From: JAGOTP01 sp964443315
GTDB lineage: Bacteria; Patescibacteriota; Patescibacteriia; 2-12-FULL-60-25
Assembly (NCBI GenBank): GCA_964443315.1
Contig: CAYUCP010000005.1
Location: forward strand, 1-30,510
Reading direction: 5' to 3'
DNA: 30,510 bases
Part shown: in pieces, positions 1 through 6,400 of the stretch
Position numbering within the stretch: position 1 is the stretch's first letter
Layout: each line of letters starts with the position of its first letter
Notes under the pieces: model-generated
What the model was told of the DNA's origin: nothing
The model's input: only the letters and a program-made list of their open reading frames with translations
The model's database searches: none
Position numbers and translations under genes: made by a program

Positions 1-162
1 GAGCCGAAGTTCCGCCAAGAACCGGAGCAGCCGGGGGATGTGTCCATTACGTTTGCTGATATCACAAAGGCTCGTGAACGGCTTGGCTATGAGCCAAAAA
101 TCCTCGTAGAAGAGGGAATTCGGCTATTTGCGGATTGGTTTAAGCGAGAGGGGGTAAAATAG
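1..162 (+). CDS. NAD-dependent sugar-nucleotide epimerase, C-terminal end (partial)
   Basis: The window opens inside a gene; the last 53 codons are read in frame 1 and stop with TAG at 160-162. The peptide contains QPGDVSITFADITKARERLGYEP followed by an EEGIRLFADWF helix. This is the usual C-terminus of extended short-chain dehydrogenases such as UDP-glucose or UDP-glucuronate 4-epimerases, where the 'A(D)I(S/T)KA...LGY.P' segment closes the substrate pocket. The Rossmann fold and the catalytic Tyr/Lys lie upstream, outside the window, so the exact substrate cannot be told. It is separate from the two UXS-like genes further along. The family call is fairly sure; the specificity is open. Confidence 0.85.
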   Translation, partial: EPKFRQEPEQPGDVSITFADITKARERLGYEPKILVEEGIRLFADWFKREGVK

Positions 163-182
163 CGGGTCTTCCGTTGCGCCAT

Positions 183-215
183 ACGAAACACGCCCCTACA
201 TGGGGCGTGTTTCGT
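183..215. terminator. Hairpin between convergent epimerase and tRNA-Lys
   Basis: A perfect 14-bp stem (183-196 with 202-215) closes a 5-base loop. It lies 20 bases after the epimerase stop and directly after the 3' end of tRNA-Lys on the other strand, so it can serve both transcripts. There is no long T tract beyond the TTT inside the stem, so intrinsic termination is likely but not certain. Confidence 0.6.
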
Positions 216-291
216 TGGTGCGACGGCTGGGGATCGAACCCAGGACCTTGGGCTTAAGAGGCCCCTGCTCTACCAGCTGAGCTACCGTCGC
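216..291 (-). tRNA. tRNA-Lys (anticodon CTT), CCA encoded
   Basis: On the minus strand a cloverleaf folds with acceptor GCGACGG/CCGTCGC, D-arm GCTC/GAGC, anticodon loop CTCTTAA, T-arm CTGGG-TTCGATC-CCCAG, discriminator A and an encoded CCA. Bases 34-36 are CTT, which reads the lysine codon AAG. The anticodon stem has four good pairs plus a 27G-43A mismatch at its base. A strong promoter lies just upstream. Confidence 0.95.
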
Positions 292-308
292 AAATCGTTT
301 GCGTCGGA

Positions 309-337
309 AGTATAGGCAATGTCGTTTCGAGTGTCAA
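309..337 (-). promoter_or_regulatory. Promoter of tRNA-Lys
   Basis: On the minus strand TTGACA (332-337) is followed by a 17-base spacer and TATACT (309-314), close to the sigma-70 consensus. The -10 box ends 17 bases before the tRNA. The -35 box overlaps the stop codon of the upstream hydrolase gene. Confidence 0.85.
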
Positions 338-1560
338 CCAAGGTGTTTTTGATGTTCAAAAATCTTTTGAATCGTGTTCGCTGGTTCAAGGAGAGGGGTG
401 GTGTGGTATGCCCCTGGGAGAGTGATAAGGTCGATGTGCTCATCCTCTCTGAGTTGGTCTTTTAGTTGGTCGCTTTTCGTAATCTGATCTTGCTCACAGT
501 TTACAACGATGATTGGTTTTTCGCCTTGAACACGGGCAGATTTCCAAAATGGATACGCCCGTCTGACACGCGTCGAAAGCGCTTCAAATGTTTTTGTTCG
601 CAACCACTCATGAGTCTTTGTCTCTGGACGAAGGCTTCCAGCTGTCATCATGAGACTGGCTGTTGTTTCTTTGGTCGTGGCGAAATGTTTTGCTTCCGCA
701 ATCGCACCAAGCGTTAAACTAGTTTGTGATTGATCTACGCTGCTTGCAGGGCAGATAAGAACGGCATTCTTGGTTCTGCTTTGGTAGTCAGGATCAGTGA
801 GTAGCTCTGCAGTGATAGGACATCCAGTAGAATATCCCCATAGCTCTACTTCTCCTTTGTTCGGAATTAAGCTGTCTAGGGCAGCTTTGTAAAATGCCAC
901 ATGAGGTCCGTAGCTCGCATGATCAGCCACCGCTTTAACGAACTCAGGAGTTACAGAGCCATTGTAGGATTCTGGATATCCTACAACAATCACCCTCCGT
1001 CCTTTCATGGCGACCTCCATCGCCAGTGATCCTACGCATTCTACATCATTTGAAATTCCTGGTATGAGGAAGATAGGCGGAAGATTTTGCGATTCCATAT
1101 CCCTGTCTTTTTCGGGAAGTACCAATTCGATCACGCGCGAACTCTGTAGGCCAAGTTCTGGGAGGGGTACTGACAGCTCTCGCTGTGTTAGATATTGTTT
1201 AGCGAGGATGTCTCGTTGCTTGGCTTCGAGAAGTAGTGGTGCAAGCTTTCGTTTGGTGTCCCAATGAGTATCACTGGTCTTGTCTTCTTTTTCGTCAGCT
1301 GAAGAGGAGGTGTCTTGAATCTGTTCGAGGATCTTCCGTTTCTCTTGCCGTAGCTGCATTACATGTTGGTAGAGCTTTGCTCGTTCCACGCGAACCGCAT
1401 CAGGTCGTTCCTGTTTTGATGGAAGCAATCCCTGTCGCGTGATCTTTTTGTTCGCATAGTAGACACGCTCAAATGCGGCTAAAAGATTTTTTACCGGCTC
1501 ACGTGATTCGTTGATAGGTGCTCCCAGACTCCCACGAAACAAAGGTGCTTTTTCAGGCAT
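334..1560 (-). CDS. Alpha/beta hydrolase with long N-terminal helical region
   Basis: 408 residues. Residues 161-405 form an alpha/beta-hydrolase fold: oxyanion strand IFLIPG (163-168), nucleophile elbow GYSTG with Ser244, a probable acid Asp358 in CEQDQIT and catalytic His386 in AYHTT. The N-terminal 160 residues are charged and probably helical (about 55-125, rich in K, R, E and Q), which is not part of the usual fold and has no motif I recognise. No signal peptide or membrane segment is visible, so it is probably cytoplasmic. The substrate is unknown; an esterase or lipase-like role is only a family guess. It follows the histidine phosphatase gene by 26 bases on the same strand, so the two are probably co-transcribed. 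No Shine-Dalgarno sequence precedes the ATG. Confidence 0.8.
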   Translation of the reverse strand: MPEKAPLFRGSLGAPINESREPVKNLLAAFERVYYANKKITRQGLLPSKQERPDAVRVERAKLYQHVMQLRQEKRKILEQIQDTSSSADEKEDKTSDTHWDTKRKLAPLLLEAKQRDILAKQYLTQRELSVPLPELGLQSSRVIELVLPEKDRDMESQNLPPIFLIPGISNDVECVGSLAMEVAMKGRRVIVVGYPESYNGSVTPEFVKAVADHASYGPHVAFYKAALDSLIPNKGEVELWGYSTGCPITAELLTDPDYQSRTKNAVLICPASSVDQSQTSLTLGAIAEAKHFATTKETTASLMMTAGSLRPETKTHEWLRTKTFEALSTRVRRAYPFWKSARVQGEKPIIVVNCEQDQITKSDQLKDQLREDEHIDLITLPGAYHTTPLLEPANTIQKIFEHQKHLG

Positions 1561-1586
1561 AAAAAGAATAGATAGGCGAGTTGTTG

Positions 1587-2177
1587 CTAGATAAGAGGGC
1601 GAATTTCCGCCGTCTCGAGGAGAGAGAGTTCGCGGTGTCTACCAGGCGTAAGATTGTGAAACGCGGTTAAAAGAATCTGAAGCGTATCACCGTGAGAAAC
1701 GAGTAAAAAGGTCTCGTTCGCAAAGTTCGCTTCTAGGTCCGCAATGACGGCGAGTCCGCGCTCAAGAACTTGTTTGGTTGACTCGGCGCCGAATGAGCCA
1801 ACTTCATCATTCAATACATCCAAATCCCAAACACGCTGGTACTCAGTATTTGGTCCAAGTTCAAGTTCGCCGAAGAGTCGCTCACGCAAGCGTGGTTCCA
1901 GCTCAACATTGGAGGTGCTGAGAAAAGCGCTCACGTACTCAGCGGTCTCGCGGCAGCGAAGAAAATCAGAAGAGACGACGAGTAGGTTCGCGTCGAAGCC
2001 ATAAAGCGTGGCGGCTTTTGCGATAGAATCTTTCGCCTGCTGTTTCCCTTTTTCGGTTAAACCATAGTTTTCGACCCCGTTTTTTGGATCGCTCACGATG
2101 AGACCTTGTTCATTCGCTTGGCTGTGGCCATGACGCATGACGAAGTAGCGATTATGGAGCGTTGGGATGTTGTTCAT
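1587..2177 (-). CDS. Histidine phosphatase family protein (phosphoglycerate-mutase-like)
   Basis: 196 residues, a complete single-domain histidine phosphatase. The RHG motif (Arg15-His16-Gly17) supplies the phospho-accepting histidine. The second arginine lies in the SSDFLRCRETA segment (about 69-79), the acid residue in the ERLFGELE region (about 99-106), and the second catalytic histidine is His162 in LVSHGDT. The length fits broad-specificity phosphatases of the CobC/GpmB type rather than the roughly 250-residue glycolytic mutase, so a small-molecule phosphatase role is more likely than glycolysis. It is the first gene of a probable two-gene unit with the hydrolase and is divergent from tRNA-Arg. 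No Shine-Dalgarno sequence is seen before the ATG. Confidence 0.85.
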   Translation of the reverse strand: MNNIPTLHNRYFVMRHGHSQANEQGLIVSDPKNGVENYGLTEKGKQQAKDSIAKAATLYGFDANLLVVSSDFLRCRETAEYVSAFLSTSNVELEPRLRERLFGELELGPNTEYQRVWDLDVLNDEVGSFGAESTKQVLERGLAVIADLEANFANETFLLVSHGDTLQILLTAFHNLTPGRHRELSLLETAEIRPLI

Positions 2178-2200
2178 AGACTACAGGCATTCAACCACGG

Positions 2201-2229
2201 TTGCCGAACCAGCTCAAATCACGTAGGAT
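2201..2229 (+). promoter_or_regulatory. Promoter of tRNA-Arg
   Basis: TTGCCG (2201-2206), a 17-base spacer and TAGGAT (2224-2229) precede tRNA-Arg by 20 bases. This is a moderate match to the sigma-70 consensus with ideal spacing. Confidence 0.6.
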
Positions 2230-2249
2230 TTTCACGCAAAACAATCCAC

Positions 2250-2326
2250 GCACCCCTAGCTCAGCTGGATAGAGCGCTCCCCTCCGAAGGGAGAGGTCAG
2301 ACGTTCGAATCGTCTGGGGTGCACCA
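2250..2326 (+). tRNA. tRNA-Arg (anticodon CCG), CCA encoded
   Basis: A full cloverleaf: acceptor GCACCCC/GGGGTGC, D-arm GCTC/GAGC, anticodon stem CTCCC/GGGAG around loop CTCCGAA, T-loop TTCGAAT, and CCA encoded at 2324-2326. The anticodon is CCG, reading CGG. A terminator follows at once. Confidence 0.97.
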
Positions 2327-2329
2327 TAC

Positions 2330-2358
2330 AAAAAACCGACTCACTGGGTCGGTTTTTT
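2330..2358. terminator. Bidirectional intrinsic terminator
   Basis: An A6-CCGAC stem pairs with GTCGG-T6 around a 7-base loop. It has a T run on either strand, so it ends tRNA-Arg on plus and the surface-protein operon (stop at 2401) on minus. Confidence 0.9.
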
Positions 2359-2400
2359 GTACCCTCTCAGAAACTTGATCTGTTACTCGTGTACCTAGCT

Positions 2401-3441
2401 TTAAGAGTCCATTAGCGTGCCACGGCAATTCATCTCAGGATAATCCTCCGTTGAATAGGTGCCTTCATCCCAACGGTTCAATACGCTCACAATGTTCGAG
2501 ATTGGCGCAGGACAGAGCGCGTTTTTGCCTACTTGTTGTCGGTTCATCTCGTTGATCATCGCTTGTTGTTCAGGGCTGACTTCGCTACCTGTGCTTGAGA
2601 AAGTGGTACGCAGCTCTTCTACCTGAGTGAAGAGCTGACAGTTCGCTCCTTGTGGTCCGCGAATTTCAAGCGAAGAGGTGCTTTCGATAGTTGCTGTTAC
2701 AAAGGGGAGAGTCACAGCCATGAGCGTGCGAGCAGGGGAGCAGCTCTGAGCGGCTCGAATAAAGCATTTCATGTCATTCTCGCAGTTGACGATGCTAGGC
2801 GCAGTGGCGGTGTTCGCAACAGGGATGGCATTGAGCTTCGCGTTTGTAATACCAAGTCCGACACGTCGCATCAGTTCGTAGGCGGCTTGGCCATCGCGTA
2901 GGTAATAACGCTTTTGATCGATTGGATTGAGATACCAAACTTCGCCATGACCTTCGGTTTGAAGGAGAAGCTGGCCACGCAAGCGACTGATCAATGCGCG
3001 ATCTTTGGCGAGAGCTGCCTTTCCAAGGGGGTTGAACCCATTTTCGACTTCCGTTTTGTCGCTATAGCCGTCCATGTCTGTATCGGCGATGTAGACGTTG
3101 GTGCCAAGTGCTTGTTCAAAAGCGTCGCTCAATCCGTCTTGGTCCGCATCAGCTTCCCCGGTGACGCGAGAAGAGACGGCGTACCCAACAGGAATCTTTT
3201 GCAAGTTCGCGTTCGTGACCCCGACACTCATTTGGCGCATGAGTTGATAGGCGGTGAGGCCATCTTGCAAGTAGATGCGCGTTCCATCTTTTGGCGAAAC
3301 ATACCACGCTTCACCGCGGCTCTCGACTTGGAGAAGAATGCGCCCCAAAAGAGAGGGGGAGGTGGCGGCGTGGGTAACTGAAGCGAGAAGGCCAAGCGTG
3401 CTCGCAAATGCAGCGCACAGAAGCAGAGGACGAAGAGTCAT
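2401..3441 (-). CDS. Secreted protein with two surface repeats flanking a calcium-binding segment
   Basis: 346 residues. A signal peptide (about 1-25, ending THA) is followed by repeat 1 (31-85: LLGRILLQVE...AWYV...YQLMR...GVTNANLQKIPV), a calcium-binding segment with DxDxDG motifs (98-138: DADQDGLSD and DTDMDGYSD, thrombospondin-type-3/EF-hand-like), and repeat 2 (153-207: LRGQLLLQTEG...VWYL...YELMR...GITNAKLNAIPV). The C-terminal part has six cysteines spaced as in disulfide-bonded exported domains (NCENDMKCFIRAAQSC and onwards). I recognise the repeat from many patescibacterial exported proteins but know no demonstrated function. The start lies 2 bases after the stop of the 1914-residue surface protein, so the two are translated from one transcript and may act together at the cell surface. 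Confidence 0.8.
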   Translation of the reverse strand: MTLRPLLLCAAFASTLGLLASVTHAATSPSLLGRILLQVESRGEAWYVSPKDGTRIYLQDGLTAYQLMRQMSVGVTNANLQKIPVGYAVSSRVTGEADADQDGLSDAFEQALGTNVYIADTDMDGYSDKTEVENGFNPLGKAALAKDRALISRLRGQLLLQTEGHGEVWYLNPIDQKRYYLRDGQAAYELMRRVGLGITNAKLNAIPVANTATAPSIVNCENDMKCFIRAAQSCSPARTLMAVTLPFVTATIESTSSLEIRGPQGANCQLFTQVEELRTTFSSTGSEVSPEQQAMINEMNRQQVGKNALCPAPISNIVSVLNRWDEGTYSTEDYPEMNCRGTLMDS

Positions 3442-3443
3442 AT

Positions 3444-6400
3444 CTAGCGGATGTAGCCTAGACCGCGAACTGTTGCCCAGTCGAGAGGGGAGGTCGGGAG
3501 GCGTCTAAGAATAGATCGGAAGCGCTTGATGCCAACTTGCTCCAGGCTCAAGTCGCGTGGGAACCGAATGCGATACATGAGCACGTTCCAAGCCAAGTCG
3601 TCATTTGGATTCTTGAAGTTCGGATTGCGCTTGTAGATGTTTCTGAAGAGGGTTCGCACAGCGGCTACTTGGCGTTGTTCGGCCCCAAGGTTTCGCGTGA
3701 CTGGTTTTAGGCCGATCGTGAGACGGTGGTAATCTTCGGCGGTCGCACCATATCCAATGATCTGAAGCATGTCTCGAACAACGGCTCGGCGTTCACGTTC
3801 CCCTAGATTGTGGGTCGCATGAGAGACGCCGTAGGCGATGAATAGCGAGTACAGTTTGAGTTGGCTGCCATAGACTTTATATCCGAATTCCATTGCGTCT
3901 TCTGACACGCCTTTGAGTGCCCGCGCTTCGGCTGCTTCATCTGGTCCAGACAGGCCCAAGAAGGAGAGAAGACACTCGCGATCGTCGGCTCCGATGTAGG
4001 GGAGTGTAACGATTGGACAGCGAGAATTTGGTTCAGATGGAACAGGTGCTGGTTCGTCTGGCACGGGGATCGTGACAGGAGGGCTGACGATTGGAATGAC
4101 GACCGTTGTGGTTGGGGTAGCACTGGTCGAAGTCGTGGTGCGAGTGATGTTTGAGATGTTGGAAGCACCACCTCCGCCACCTCCTCCGCCGCCCCCACCG
4201 CCACCGCCTCCCCCTCCGCCACCTCCCCCTCCGCCACCTCCCCCTCCGCCCCCACCTGAAGGAACGTCGTTATCAAGGATGGTAACGGTAACAGAACCAA
4301 TGGAGAGGTCTATTGGATAATGAGAATTAGTAGAAGAAGCTGTATGGGTAATGGTTCCACTCGTGGTTGATTCTACAGAAGAATCATTTACCGCTGTAAG
4401 GGTTACGGTCTGAGGAATATTCCAGGTAGTAGTAGAGAAGGTAAGGGTTGTGGTTGAAAGCGTGAACTGAGCACTAGGGGAAGTAAGGATGATTTGAACC
4501 GTAGAGGTTGGTTCTGTGTTTAGAACGATGGTGTACGAGTCTGTAGCTCCTCCTTCTGTGACAGAGGCACTTGATTTGGAGAGGGTGACTCCTGGGGTAT
4601 CGTTGTCCTGGATGGTGTAGGTGAAAGTTGCGCGTGTACCGAGAGTAGCATGTGTCGGGCTACCTAGGGTGATGATGATTGTCTCGTTTGGTTCAGCGTC
4701 AGAATCATTCACGATGCTCAACGGAATCGTGGTGGAGGTTTGTCCAGCCAAGATAGTGGCCGTGCCATCGCTCAAGGTGTAGTCGGTTCCTGAGCCAGTT
4801 GCGGTACCGCCAGAGACCACGTAGGGAATGCTCACGTCGGTAGAGGTCGCTGCATTCAGAATAATGCGAACGCTCGTGGCGGTGACGCTTTCAAGGCCTG
4901 AGCCGCTCGGCATTTCGAACTCAACGGTACGTGCTTGTGTATCTACCACGAACGCGATTCCACCAGAATTGGCTGTGGCGTAGGAAGAAGAGCCTTGAAA
5001 ATCTCCCGCATAGACACGCCAGTAGTAGGTGCCATCGGCGAGTGTTTGACCGGCGTGTCCTGCGAGATACGTGCCGATGTCCGTGCCTGTTGCCTGACCA
5101 ACTTGGAATGAGCGAATTCCGTGAGCTCCTCTGTCTGAAACATACCAAATGATGTTGCTTGAGAAGCTTGAGTCCATGCTAATCTCGATCCCATAGAACA
5201 ATCGATCTTCAGGATTCGCGTCTTCCAGGGTGAAGACGAATGTTGGTGTGTCCGTGCTGGTCGACGAGCCATCTACGAGATCAGTCGGTCCAAGTGCGCT
5301 TGGAATGCTCGGGATGCTGTTTGAGATTAGACTGAAGGCAACGGCTCCGCTTGAAGTAGCAAGCGCGTAACTGGAGTTCGTGCCCATTGCATCAATCGCT
5401 CTCACGCGCCAGTAGTACGCTCCGTTCGCCAACACCTGTCCGTTTGTGCCGACGTCGTAATTCCCTCCACCGGCCAGTTGTCCTGTTTGAAATGTACGTA
5501 GGCCTTGAGCGGCTAAGCTCGACGTGTAGTCGATGATGAGCGAGCTGAAGTCGGAGGTTGTCGCGACTTGGATCTGATAACGGACCGTATCGCCTCCATC
5601 CGGATCGGACAGACTGAATTGGAAGCTCGGATTATTCGTGGTTGTGGCTGAGCCGTTCGTCAGTCCGGTGGGACCAAGAGCAGTTGGGGTCAAAGGTGGG
5701 GTATTGGAGCCACCGCCACCGCTGACGGTGAACGCAACCGCGTTTCCATTCGCAAGGACCGGGCCGGTACAGGTGGAGGTGTCACAGGCGTACACAAACC
5801 AGAAGTAATCACCATCGCTCAACATTTGACCCTGAGAACCGTTCAAGTAACTTGCTCCGACGGCTGCCGCCTGACCGATCTGGTAGGTAACAGCTCCCTG
5901 AGCGGCGGGCTCTGATCGATAATAGAGGATTGGTGAAGTGAAATCCGGTGTGTCGTTTACGACAAATAGATAGTACACGTCCTCGCCCACGTCCGGATCG
6001 GTCACGGTGAAGTTGAATCTCGGCGTTCGGGTGCTCGTGGTCGATCCGTTTGTGAGATCCGTTGGTCCCAAGGCGGAAGGGGCATCAGGGGCATTGTTCA
6101 CGATGAAGGCGACCAATCCATTGTTGGCCGTCGTGGCTGCCGAGAACGCGCCAGCTGCGTCTGCCGCTTGAACGCGCCAATAGTAGTTGTCTCTTGAAAG
6201 TGTTTGTCCGAATGAGCCTGCGGCGTAACTTCCTGAGCCGGCAGCTTGCCCGACTTGAAACGAACGTGATCCTTGCGCGTCCAAGGCTGAGGTATAGTTG
6301 ATGACTGGCGAGCTGAAATCAGAACTGGTAGCGACTTGGATCAAATAGCGCACCGTATCGCCTCCATCCGGATCGGTCAGGCTGAAATGGAACGTGGGGT

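Noticed and set aside
2914..3381. 155-codon plus-strand ORF inside the secreted-protein gene
   Set aside because: It is antisense to a well-supported gene with signal peptide and repeats; the translation resembles no family.
4072..4320. Plus-strand ORF with a long poly-proline run
   Set aside because: It is the antisense of the poly-glycine tract of the giant surface protein, with no start signals or family features.
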